DNA of 60,871 nt. It comes from Ignavibacteria bacterium (lineage in GTDB: Bacteria; Bacteroidota; Ignavibacteria; Ignavibacteriales; Ignavibacteriaceae). The stretch lies in contig JAUYAB010000105.1 in NCBI GenBank assembly GCA_030693705.1, positions 1 through 60,871 on the forward strand, written 5' to 3'. Shown here one piece after another: positions 28,607 through 36,405 of the stretch. The position numbers and the translations under genes are program-made. How positions within the stretch are numbered: the stretch's first letter is position 1; the number at the start of each line of letters is the position of its first letter. The notes under the pieces are model-generated. The model had not been told where the DNA came from. It ran no database searches and saw only the letters and a list, made by a program, of their open reading frames with translations.

Positions 28607-29224
28607 ATGGAAATTAGAAAAGCATTAAAACATTTTGAACGAATTAAGATAAATAGATTTAAACGAGTTTATTTAAACAAAAAAATTACCTTTGATTGGA
28701 TTGCAATATTAATATCATTTGCAGCGTTTATTGTTTCATTAATTGCTCTTTTTAAAACTATAGAAGGAACAAAAATAAGTAATAGACCATTTGTCATCGT
28801 GGAAACACCTAAGATGTATAGCCTTCCAGATTTTGATGGTAAACAAGAAATAGTTTTTTTGCAAATATTTCTCAATGTTAGAAACATAGGTAATACACCC
28901 GCTTATAATGTTCAGCTAAAAACTTGCATCAATATCTATGAAGATGATTTTCCACTTAAGCCATATTTCCCGAGCAATAACACTGAGTTTAATAATACAT
29001 TGATTAAAGATGCTGATTATCAACTCGAAGTTCGGATGTATCGTAAATTCACTATTTCAGAAGTTAAGGACTTAATTTCAAAAAAGAATTTCGTTTATAT
29101 TTATGGAGTTTTTACCTATTCAGATATTTTTAATGACTCACATATAACGGAATTTTGTTATCGTCTCCTTGAATTTGATTTTGATGGTTTTAGACCAAAT
29201 AAAAATCATAATTCAGCAAACTAA
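28607..29224 (+). CDS. Orphan protein with one membrane helix (cassette 2)
   Basis: A 205-residue protein without recognised homologues. It has a short basic N-terminus, one strong membrane helix (about 31-50, WIAILISFAAFIVSLIALF) and then a soluble domain of about 150 residues. NRPFVIVETPKMYSLPD and VFLQIFLNVRNIGNTPAYN suggest an immunoglobulin-like fold, known from other small membrane-anchored orphan proteins. It starts 12 nt after the attC 1 end and stops 5 nt before attC 2, filling its cassette as expected. Function unknown; it has no obvious ribosome binding site. Confidence 0.65.
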   Translation: MEIRKALKHFERIKINRFKRVYLNKKITFDWIAILISFAAFIVSLIALFKTIEGTKISNRPFVIVETPKMYSLPDFDGKQEIVFLQIFLNVRNIGNTPAYNVQLKTCINIYEDDFPLKPYFPSNNTEFNNTLIKDADYQLEVRMYRKFTISEVKDLISKKNFVYIYGVFTYSDIFNDSHITEFCYRLLEFDFDGFRPNKNHNSAN

Positions 29225-29229
29225 ATACA

Positions 29230-29441
29230 GTATAACCCGCCGCTCAACACGGACAGCCCGCCAAAGGTGGGTAAACTGTTTTTCATTGCGGCATTGTAAA
29301 AGTTTTTGGGCTTTGTAAAAAGGTTAGGCATTGTTGTTAGGCTTTTTTCTATTAAATAAATTTGTAAATAATTAGTGGTGGTAGCTTTTCAGTTCGTTAT
29401 TGCTGTTATGGGCAGACAAGTGAAAAGCCACGCCGTTATAA
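29230..29441 (+). mobile_element. attC: attC-like site 2, with an internal second R' end
   Basis: R'' GTATAAC (29230-29236) is followed by CCGCCGCTCAACACGGACAG, resembling the left arm of Vibrio-type repeats and sharing GCCGCTCAACA with site 3. Two candidate right ends exist: TTGTTAGGC at 29334-29342 and GCCGTTATAAGC at 29433-29443. Between them an inverted pair CTTTTCA/TGAAAAG extended by GTGG/CCAC (29378-29391 and 29421-29431) looks like an attC right half without a good R''. The outer end GTTATAAGCTT is the exact complement of the R'' of site 3 (AAGCTTATAAC), so it marks the start of cassette 3. Confidence 0.68.
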
Positions 29442-29463
29442 GCTTAGCATCTAGGTAATGAAT

Positions 29464-30426
29464 ATGAAAAACAAAACACTGGTAATTTTTGGCATAGCAA
29501 CTTATATTCTTTCAGTTTTTGCTTATGCTGAGGACCTTGAAGGAAATTATGTTGCGCCGAGTATTTTAATTTTAGTATCGGCAATAGCAACGATTGTATT
29601 TACAATTATGGCGACAATTCGAATTTGGGGAACCAGAAAAATTATAGCAATATTATTTCTTACATCTTCCGCAATAACGCTCGTGTTTACAATGCCCCTT
29701 GTTAGAGGAATTTATACTTTACTGTTTATTTGGATTTTAATAATTCTTTGGTCAATGACAAAACGTGAAAAACTTGTTAATAATTTTCGAAATAAATCTG
29801 GATTTTCTGACGAAGAATTTTCCTTAGTTCAAGGAGATTTAGAAAAAGGAGACCACGAAGTAGCCTTACAAAAAATTGTCGCAGTCCAAGAACATCACAA
29901 AAAAAAGTTTAAAGATGCAACTGGAATTGATGCAAAAGATATTATCCCAGAGATTGGGAAAGAAATTTCTTGGGCGGATATTGTAAATTACGTTTTCCGA
30001 GTTTTTGAATTTGATAGAAACGGAACGACAGTAAATGAAAGCAACAAAGTAATAGCAAAAAGTAGATTCCAGCCATACGGATACTTATTTGTAGAATCAC
30101 CGATTTTGAATAATCGTGTAAAATTACCAATTATTCATCGTGATGATTTCCTACTTGCAGCAAGCGTATTTGATGAGCCAAAATTGATAAATCTTGTTGA
30201 AAGCGAGGAATTTATAGTAACTTATTCCCCAAAATTCTTAGGTCCAAAAGGATTATCGGGTAGTCCACACCACGTTTTGCACTATGCAATTGTACCTAAC
30301 GGAACTCTCGATCATTATTATTCGGTGAATAACGATATACATATGGCGAAACCTGAACCAAATAAATTATTTGGACCATTTGTATATGAAGGTGAAATTA
30401 AAGTTCAGATAAATTCAGAGCCATAA
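29464..30426 (+). CDS. Orphan multi-pass membrane protein (cassette 3)
   Basis: A 320-residue protein. Three or four membrane helices lie in residues 1-100 (LVIFGIATYILSVFAYA, ILILVSAIATIVFTIM, IIAILFLTSSAITLVF, LLFIWILIILWSM), followed by a soluble domain of about 220 residues with no motif I recognise. ATG 29464 is preferred over ATG 29458 because AGG lies 8 nt upstream. It is flanked by attC 2 and attC 3, and the cassette ends are complementary over 11 bp. Function unknown. Confidence 0.65.
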   Translation: MKNKTLVIFGIATYILSVFAYAEDLEGNYVAPSILILVSAIATIVFTIMATIRIWGTRKIIAILFLTSSAITLVFTMPLVRGIYTLLFIWILIILWSMTKREKLVNNFRNKSGFSDEEFSLVQGDLEKGDHEVALQKIVAVQEHHKKKFKDATGIDAKDIIPEIGKEISWADIVNYVFRVFEFDRNGTTVNESNKVIAKSRFQPYGYLFVESPILNNRVKLPIIHRDDFLLAASVFDEPKLINLVESEEFIVTYSPKFLGPKGLSGSPHHVLHYAIVPNGTLDHYYSVNNDIHMAKPEPNKLFGPFVYEGEIKVQINSEP

Positions 30427-30502
30427 ATATAGTTTTAATATTCTACAAGGAGTTTTGGCTTTTGATTATTCGTGAATAAGAATAAAATAAATTTTAAAAA
30501 GC

Positions 30503-30680
30503 TTATAACAAGCCGCTCAACAGCTACCGAACCACCTGTAAAGGATTAGCTTTTGGAAACTGATAAATCGGTTGCGGAATAAGATATGTTGGAAATCCCC
30601 ACGACTAAAGTCGCAGGTTAATAGAAAAGTTTTAATAATTAATACGCGGTGTTGCATTTTAACATAACACGCTGTTAGGC
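30503..30680 (+). mobile_element. attC: attC-like recombination site 3
   Basis: R'' TTATAAC (30503-30509; extended AAGCTTATAAC from 30499) is followed by AAGCCGCTCAACAGC, sharing GCCGCTCAACA with site 2. The right end AACACGCTGTTAGGC places R' at 30674-30680. The extended R'' is an 11-bp perfect complement of the cassette 3 start GTTATAAGCTT (29435-29445), as expected of an excisable circular cassette. Confidence 0.75.
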
Positions 30681-30698
30681 AGCAAAAGAAAATGGATT

Positions 30699-30962
30699 CT
30701 ACTTTAACTTGTAAATATCTTTACGGTGACCGACAAAATGCACGATAATGGTCTTGTCTTTGCGGTTTATCTCATAGATAATTCTATAAGAGCCGTCACG
30801 AAGTTTAAAGAGGCCGGAAAGTTCGCCTTTGAGAGGAAATAACTTGGTTAATTCAAGATTAGCGGATAACCATTGGATGTGATCGACCAAACGTTTTGCA
30901 GTAAGTTTGTCGATTTTGCTGAGGTCTTTGATTGCAGACTTAAGGAAAGATACGATGTACAA
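30699..30962 (-). CDS. RelE/ParE-family toxin (cassette 4, reversed)
   Basis: An 87-residue full-length RelE/ParE-superfamily toxin: YIVSFLKSAIKDLSKIDK at the start, then FPLKGELSGLFKLRDGSYRI, YEINRKDKTIIVHFVGHRKDIY. By family it is either a ribosome-dependent mRNA endonuclease or a gyrase poison; the sequence does not decide which. It lies 3 nt downstream of its antitoxin gene on the minus strand, opposite to the other cassette genes. Toxin-antitoxin pairs are common stabilisers of integron arrays. Confidence 0.85.
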   Translation of the reverse strand: MYIVSFLKSAIKDLSKIDKLTAKRLVDHIQWLSANLELTKLFPLKGELSGLFKLRDGSYRIIYEINRKDKTIIVHFVGHRKDIYKLK

Positions 30963-30965
30963 AAT

Positions 30966-31187
30966 TTATCCAAGACCGAGTTGTTTCATTGCAGAGGATA
31001 AATCTACACCTCGATCACCCTTTGAAGTATCCTTTTTTTGGCGAACAAGTCTCTTTCTTAATCGATCTTTAATGATGAGTCCTTCATCAGGGTCACCATA
31101 AAGTTCTATTAGTTTTTGTTCGACTACATTAGAAAGAATTTTGGTGAATTCTTTCTTAGTCATTTGAGCCAAAGTTGAGGTAGCCAT
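30966..31187 (-). CDS. Antitoxin partner of the RelE/ParE toxin
   Basis: A 73-residue protein (TLAQMTKKEFTKILSNVVEQ, then LIELYGDPDEGLIIKDRLRK) of a small helical antitoxin family usually found directly before RelE-like toxins. ATG 31187 is chosen: AAGGAAC lies just upstream, whereas the longer frame to 31238 has no such site. It would neutralise the toxin and repress the pair's own promoter by analogy with known systems. Confidence 0.8.
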   Translation of the reverse strand: MATSTLAQMTKKEFTKILSNVVEQKLIELYGDPDEGLIIKDRLRKRLVRQKKDTSKGDRGVDLSSAMKQLGLG

Positions 31188-31251
31188 ATTATTGTTCCTT
31201 TCTATAGCAATAATAAGTAATCTTCCGAAGAATATCAATATAGCTTTTGCC

Positions 31252-31373
31252 GCCTGACCTCATTAATCAACCAGATTTATCAGCCTTTGGCTGAAGAGGA
31301 TAAGTTGCTTTATAAAGTAGTTTGTTTTAAATAATATTTACAATCATAAATGGAGAATTAGTATGCGTTATCA
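31252..31373 (+). mobile_element. Possible degenerate attC at the right end of the array
   Basis: GCCGCCTGAC (31249-31258) matches 8 of 10 bases of the complement of the cassette 4 start (GTTAGGCAGC, 30674-30683), so it may be the R'' of cassette 4. A right end is unclear; GCGTTATCA at 31365-31373 is one option and overlaps the next gene's first codons. A TCAGCC TTT GGCTGA palindrome (31280-31294) sits inside. Confidence 0.35.
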
Positions 31374-32208
31374 TTTTTTCGGGAAAGTTCAAATATTTTT
31401 ATTTGTTATCATTTCTTTAAGAGTTAATATAGCTCAAACAATTAATCTGCAAGCTGTCCCAAAAGAAAAAACGCAAATTGGGATCAGCTTTGATAAACCA
31501 TCATACGGCAGTGACGTCAATACATCAACCTTCACAGGGATATACCAATTATTTATCGACGCTCCCGTAAGTTCTAAATTTAATCTAATAGGCAATTTCC
31601 CGGTAATTAATATCAGCACCGAATATGATTTAGGATTTGGCAGCCGAAAATACAAATATGAGGCAAATGGGGCAGGGAATATATTTATTGGATTGCAAAC
31701 GCATCGGGCTGCAGTTGAAAACAAAAGATCGATAATAACTTTTGGAATCTTTTTACCGACCGCTGACGAAAAAGTTGCCTTGAGTGGAGCTTTCATAAAT
31801 TATTATGATATGCAAAAATATTTGCCAAATTCGTTGGGTTTATACTTTAACTATGCTTATCAAAAAACGAATGACGATGGAATTGGTTACGCATTAGAGT
31901 TCGGTCCAAATTTAGTGATTCCTACGGAAGGTGAAGGAGCCACCACAGAATTCTTTATACACTACGGTTTCGATTTGGGATATCAAATCGATAAACTATT
32001 GATGAATGTTGAAATTCTCGGCACTCTTTTTATGAGTACAGAAGTCGATAAGTTTGAAGATCGTTTTAATCATTCGCTAAGTTTTGGAGCTCATTGGAAA
32101 GGAACTACCTTCACACCGAAGATTTTTTATAGGGTTTATTTACGAAAAGAAATGCGAGACATGATCGATGGTGTTTTAGGATTAGGTATAACTGCATCCA
32201 TCGATTAA
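31363..32208 (+). CDS. Predicted outer-membrane beta-barrel protein
   Basis: A 281-residue protein with a signal peptide (residues 1-25, FLFVIISLRVNIAQ). Alternating amphipathic strands follow (TQIGISFDKPSYG, FNLIGNFPVINIS, GNIFIGLQTHR, LGLYFNYAYQK, FIHYGFDLGYQ), ending VLGLGITASID, as in small outer-membrane barrels. No named family is recognised. GGAG precedes the ATG. It lies just past the cassette array and is probably ordinary chromosomal sequence. Confidence 0.65.
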   Translation: MRYHFFGKVQIFLFVIISLRVNIAQTINLQAVPKEKTQIGISFDKPSYGSDVNTSTFTGIYQLFIDAPVSSKFNLIGNFPVINISTEYDLGFGSRKYKYEANGAGNIFIGLQTHRAAVENKRSIITFGIFLPTADEKVALSGAFINYYDMQKYLPNSLGLYFNYAYQKTNDDGIGYALEFGPNLVIPTEGEGATTEFFIHYGFDLGYQIDKLLMNVEILGTLFMSTEVDKFEDRFNHSLSFGAHWKGTTFTPKIFYRVYLRKEMRDMIDGVLGLGITASID

Positions 32209-32287
32209 ATTATTTAAAGGATTTGAAAGGATACAACAGCAGAGATGAAAATTGTTGTTGATGTGAAAACTTCTAAATGTTGAAGAT

Positions 32288-33757
32288 TTACTTTAACTCA
32301 AAATACTCTTCCACTTTCCTCTTCAACTCATCCGTTGCATTTTTGTGGAAGAATTCATTTTGTTCTACGTAATAGTCGTAGTCACTGCTCCATGTTGAGA
32401 TATTTTCGATCACCTCTTTTATTGCGTTTGTGATAAAATAGATTTCTTCATTCGTCATAGTGGGATGGAGAGAAAGACGTACCCAGCCAGGTTTTTCTGA
32501 AAGATCGCCGTGGTTTATTTGATCCGTAATATGCTGGGATTGAATTGGACAAACGTGCAGCAGATAATGTCCATACGTTCCCGCGCAGGAACAACCGCCA
32601 CGGACTTGAATTCCAAACCGATCATTTAAAAGCTTTACAATTAAGTTGTAATGAATTCCGTCAACATAAAAAGAGATTGCGCCAAGACGGTGATCTATGT
32701 TTTCAGCAAGAAGATGAAGTTTCGGAAGTTTTTTTAATTCCGTAAAAACAATTTTTACAAGTTCTGCTTCCCTTATTAAAATATTCTCAACACCCATTTC
32801 TTCTTTTAACTTTATTGCAAGCGCAGCGCGAATGGTTTGTAAAAACGGAGGCGTTCCGCCGTCTTCGCGTAATTCAATATTTGAAACAAATTTGTGTTGT
32901 CTCCAGGGATTTGTCCAATCAACCGTTCCGCCTCCGGGATCATCGGGAATTTCATTTTTATATAATTTCGAACTGAAAATTAAAATACCGGCTGTTCCGG
33001 GTCCGCCGAGAAATTTATGGGGCGAAAAGAAAATCGCATCAAGTTTTTCGTCTTCGTTATCAGGATGCATATTGATCGAAACATATGGCGCGGCGCAAGC
33101 AAAATCGACAAAACAAAAACCGCCGTAAGCATGCATCAGCTTTGCAAGTTGATGATACGGCGTTTGTACTCCCGTTACATTTGAAGCCGCTGTAAAAGAA
33201 CCGATGATCAATTTTCTTTCTTTATAAATTTCAAGCATGTCTTCCAGATTTTCGAGATCAACAAGTCCCTCTTCGTTTGGAGGAAGAATAACAACATCGG
33301 CAATGGTTTCAAGCCAGGAAGTCTGATTTGAATGATGTTCCATGTGAGTTATAAAAACAACCGGTTTTAATTCTTCGGGAAGAGTGAAAAAATCCTTTAG
33401 CTGCTCGGAAACACGAAGTCCAAGTATTCGTTGAAATTTGTTTACAACTCCCGTCATTCCGGAACCGGCGCAAAGAATAATGTCGTCCTTATTTGCATTC
33501 ACATGCTGCTTTATAATTTCTTTTGCATGATGGTAAGCGGTTGTCATTGCCGTTCCTGTTTCACTTGCTTCCGAGTGCGTGTTTCCCACCAAGGGACCGA
33601 ACCGGTTGGTAATTTTTTCTTCAATCGGTTTGTACAATCTTCCGCTGGCAATCCAATCGGCATATAATAATTTCTGTTCGCCGAAAGGGGAAAGAAAAGT
33701 CTGATTGTGCCCGATGGTTTGCTCGCGAAACGGGGAAAAATATTTTTCTAAATTCAT
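32288..33757 (-). CDS. Class V aminotransferase-fold PLP enzyme (SufS/CsdA-like)
   Basis: A 489-residue PLP enzyme of fold type I. The Schiff-base lysine is Lys248 in FFSPHKFLGG, the PLP-ring Asp218 in CFVDFACAAP, and HSEASETGTAMTTAYHHAKE lies near the phosphate site. The C-terminal domain has IQVRGGCSCAGTYGH and GWVRLSLHPTMTNEEI. The cysteine loop resembles cysteine desulfurases, but the protein is about 80 residues longer than SufS and no suf genes are adjacent, so a desulfurase or another lyase role is open. AAGG precedes the ATG. Confidence 0.85.
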   Translation of the reverse strand: MNLEKYFSPFREQTIGHNQTFLSPFGEQKLLYADWIASGRLYKPIEEKITNRFGPLVGNTHSEASETGTAMTTAYHHAKEIIKQHVNANKDDIILCAGSGMTGVVNKFQRILGLRVSEQLKDFFTLPEELKPVVFITHMEHHSNQTSWLETIADVVILPPNEEGLVDLENLEDMLEIYKERKLIIGSFTAASNVTGVQTPYHQLAKLMHAYGGFCFVDFACAAPYVSINMHPDNEDEKLDAIFFSPHKFLGGPGTAGILIFSSKLYKNEIPDDPGGGTVDWTNPWRQHKFVSNIELREDGGTPPFLQTIRAALAIKLKEEMGVENILIREAELVKIVFTELKKLPKLHLLAENIDHRLGAISFYVDGIHYNLIVKLLNDRFGIQVRGGCSCAGTYGHYLLHVCPIQSQHITDQINHGDLSEKPGWVRLSLHPTMTNEEIYFITNAIKEVIENISTWSSDYDYYVEQNEFFHKNATDELKRKVEEYFELK

Positions 33758-33935
33758 GGGAACCTTTGTTTCTCAATTTTTGTTTATTCTTTTAAGTAAA
33801 ATATCAGAATTCCTTTGGAAGACAAAATCACTTTTACCTCACCTAAGCCAATGTCGATCTTCTATTTGTGATTTAGTTGGCAATTTGCGTGGTGACTATC
33901 GGTTATCTTGTAATCAAAAAAAACAGAAAATAAAA

Positions 33936-34112
33936 ATGAATAAATACCATAAATGGACAATTCAAGACGGCGATTATATCCGGAACGAGGATGATATTTC
34001 TATTGCCCGTCCGGAATCACTGAACAAAAAAATAAAACGCTGGTCTTTCAGCATCATTTGGAAGGTTACTATAATTAGTTTATTGGCTTTTCTTTTCCTA
34101 AAGATCATTTAA
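33936..34112 (+). CDS. Small single-pass membrane protein
   Basis: A 58-residue protein with a polar N-terminus (KYHKWTIQDGDYIRNEDDIS) and a C-terminal helix (IIWKVTIISLLAFLFLKII). The frame stays open upstream into the region antisense to the aminotransferase, but ATG 33936 gives the compact protein. Function unknown. It may lead the peptidoglycan-recycling operon 69 nt downstream. Confidence 0.5.
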   Translation: MNKYHKWTIQDGDYIRNEDDISIARPESLNKKIKRWSFSIIWKVTIISLLAFLFLKII

Positions 34113-34181
34113 CGGGGAAGTTACTTTCATTCCTACCAACTTTTTTCCTATTTTCGCTTAAACAAAAAATTATGACTGTTT

Positions 34182-35108
34182 ATGAGCTTTTTAATAGGAA
34201 TCGACGGCGGCGGAACTAAAACCCATGCTGTTTTAACCAATCTCCAAGGCGAAAAATTATTTGAATGTTTTGGCGGACCTTCCAACTTTTTAATTCTTGG
34301 AACTGAAAAAGTTGCTGAAGCAATTCTTGCGTCAGTTGAATCATGCAAAAATTATTTAAACATCTCTTACAACGAAATATCCTCCGTTTTTCTCGGAACT
34401 ACCGGCGCCGGAAGAAGAGCTGACGCCGAATTACTCGAAAAAGATTTTCAAACCTATCTCAACTCAAAAAATATTTCGATTAGAAATTTCCGTGTAGAAA
34501 GCGATGCGAGGATTGCGCTTGAAGGTGCGTTCAGCGGAAAACCGGGAAGTATTTTAATCGCCGGAACGGGCTCGATCATGTTCGGGAAAGATAAAGAAGG
34601 AAATATTCACCGTGTAGGCGGATTCGGCAGATTTCTCGGCGACGAGGGAAGCGGCTATTCTATTGGGAGGAAAGCTCTATCCGCAATTGCAAAAAGTTTT
34701 GACGGAAGAAGCGGAAGAACTCTTCTTTCGGAATTGATTTCCGATAAATTCGGAATTTCAACATCGGAAAAATTAATTACCGCGGTTTATAAGAATAATT
34801 TTGATATTGCATCCGTAACACCGCTCGTTCTGCAAGCCGCAGAAACAAAGGATGAAACCGCTGTTCGAATTATTGAAGAAGAAACCGATGAATTGATCCT
34901 TCATTTGAAAGCGATGCAGGAAAAGATAAAAGAAGAAGTTTTGCTTATAGCTTTTATCGGCGGAATTTTAAGCAATAAGAATGTCTATTCCGATCTATTC
35001 ACAAAAAAAATTAAAGAACAAATTCCCAATTGCATAGTTAAAGCTCCAGATTATCCTCCGGAATATGGAGCTATACTCATGGCGCAATCATTTCTGAAAA
35101 TAAAATAA
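34182..35108 (+). CDS. BadF/BadG-type amino-sugar kinase (GlcNAc/MurNAc kinase)
   Basis: A 308-residue ATPase of the sugar-kinase/actin fold. It shows the phosphate-1 motif GIDGGGTKTHAV (residues 6-17), LGTTGAGRR, LIAGTGSIMFG and FGRFLGDEGSGYSIG, typical of eukaryotic-type GlcNAc kinases and clostridial MurK. The next two genes encode an AmpG-like permease and a NagZ-beta-lactamase fusion, so phosphorylation of recovered GlcNAc or MurNAc is the likely role. The gap to ampG is 7 nt. Confidence 0.85.
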   Translation: MSFLIGIDGGGTKTHAVLTNLQGEKLFECFGGPSNFLILGTEKVAEAILASVESCKNYLNISYNEISSVFLGTTGAGRRADAELLEKDFQTYLNSKNISIRNFRVESDARIALEGAFSGKPGSILIAGTGSIMFGKDKEGNIHRVGGFGRFLGDEGSGYSIGRKALSAIAKSFDGRSGRTLLSELISDKFGISTSEKLITAVYKNNFDIASVTPLVLQAAETKDETAVRIIEEETDELILHLKAMQEKIKEEVLLIAFIGGILSNKNVYSDLFTKKIKEQIPNCIVKAPDYPPEYGAILMAQSFLKIK

Positions 35109-35115
35109 GGTTAGT

Positions 35116-36405
35116 ATGGCAGTCGCAAAAGTTGAATCACGAAATCCCTGGTCATGGATTCCCACACTTTATTTTGCTGAAGGAGTTCCTTACATTTTGG
35201 TCAACACCGTTTCAGTAATTCTTTACAAACGGATGGGCGTTGATAATGCGCAGATCGCTTTTTGGACAAGTTTGCTCTACCTTCCGTGGGTTTTGAAAAT
35301 GCTTTGGGGACCGTTGGTTGATCTTTATTCAACTAAAAGAAATTGGATTATGTTGACGCAAATTACTTTGGCAGGATGCTTTGGATTCACTGCTTTTGCG
35401 CTCCATCTTCCGAATTATTTTATCGTTTCACTTTTCGCTTTTATTATCGCGGCGTTTGTCTCGGCTACTCATGATATTTCTGCCGACGGTTTTTATATGC
35501 TTGCCTTATCAAAAGAAGATCAAGCGCTCTTTGTGGGAATCCGGTCAGTATTCTATCGCATTGCAATGATCTTCGGTTCGGGATTTTTGGTTTTCTTCGC
35601 CGGACAGTTGGAAAAATCATTGGGAAATATTCCGCTTAGCTGGACGATCGTTTTTGCTTTTTCCGGTGCAATTTTTTTACTGATCTTTTTATATCATAAG
35701 TTCATTCTCCCCTACCCTTCCGTTGATAATAAAAGAACGCCGAAAGAGGTTGCAGAAGGCGCTCCTTTCTTAAAAATATTTTCGGAATATTTTAAACAGA
35801 AAGGGATTTTCGGAATTATCTTTTTCATTTTGTTTTACCGGTTTGGCGAAGCGATGCTGGTAAAATTAGCTTCTCCATTTTTACTTGATAAACATGAAGC
35901 CGGCGGACTTGGTTTATCAACTTCGGAAGTTGGAATTGTTTACGGAACGGTTGGCGTTCTTAGTTTAATCTTAGGCGGAATATTTGGCGGCTGGGTTATA
36001 TCAAAATACGGATTGAAAAAATGTATCTGGCCTATGGCGATAATTTTAAATGTTCCTCATGCGGCTTATCTTTATATGGCTTTCGTGCAACCGCCGGTTT
36101 ACCTCGCTTACCCGCTCGTAGCAATTGAACAGTTTGGTTATGGTTTGGGTTTCACCGCTTTTATGGTTTACCTGATGTACATTTCTAAAGGGATTTATAA
36201 GACTTCTCATTATGCAATTTCAACCGGAATTATGGCGCTTGGAATGATGATCCCCGGTTTAGTTAGCGGATATATTCAGCAAGCCGTTGGATACAAAATG
36301 TTTTTTGCCATTGTTTTATTGATGGCGATTCCCGGTTTACTTTCGCTTTTATTCATTCCAACAATTGAAGAAGAAAAGGATGAAACCCCTGTTGCAGAAA
36401 AATAA
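35116..36405 (+). CDS. AmpG-like muropeptide permease (MFS)
   Basis: A 429-residue protein with about 12 membrane helices of the major facilitator superfamily. The AmpG/acetyl-CoA-transporter-like N-terminus is recognisable (WIPTLYFAEGVPYILVNTVS, LPWVLKMLWGPLVD, ATHDISADGFYMLALSKED). By family it imports anhydro-muropeptides from the periplasm. It sits between an amino-sugar kinase and a NagZ-type hydrolase, overlapping the latter by 26 nt, which strongly supports peptidoglycan recycling. Confidence 0.85.
   Translation: MAVAKVESRNPWSWIPTLYFAEGVPYILVNTVSVILYKRMGVDNAQIAFWTSLLYLPWVLKMLWGPLVDLYSTKRNWIMLTQITLAGCFGFTAFALHLPNYFIVSLFAFIIAAFVSATHDISADGFYMLALSKEDQALFVGIRSVFYRIAMIFGSGFLVFFAGQLEKSLGNIPLSWTIVFAFSGAIFLLIFLYHKFILPYPSVDNKRTPKEVAEGAPFLKIFSEYFKQKGIFGIIFFILFYRFGEAMLVKLASPFLLDKHEAGGLGLSTSEVGIVYGTVGVLSLILGGIFGGWVISKYGLKKCIWPMAIILNVPHAAYLYMAFVQPPVYLAYPLVAIEQFGYGLGFTAFMVYLMYISKGIYKTSHYAISTGIMALGMMIPGLVSGYIQQAVGYKMFFAIVLLMAIPGLLSLLFIPTIEEEKDETPVAEK

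Noticed and set aside
25705-31362. Integrase, transposase or prophage genes in the accessory region
   Set aside because: I looked for tyrosine-recombinase, DDE and phage structural motifs in all frames and found none, so the array is called integrase-less.
33705-33935. N-terminal extension of the 58-residue membrane protein
   Set aside because: It lies antisense to and upstream of the aminotransferase start, has no plausible start, and adds unrelated composition.
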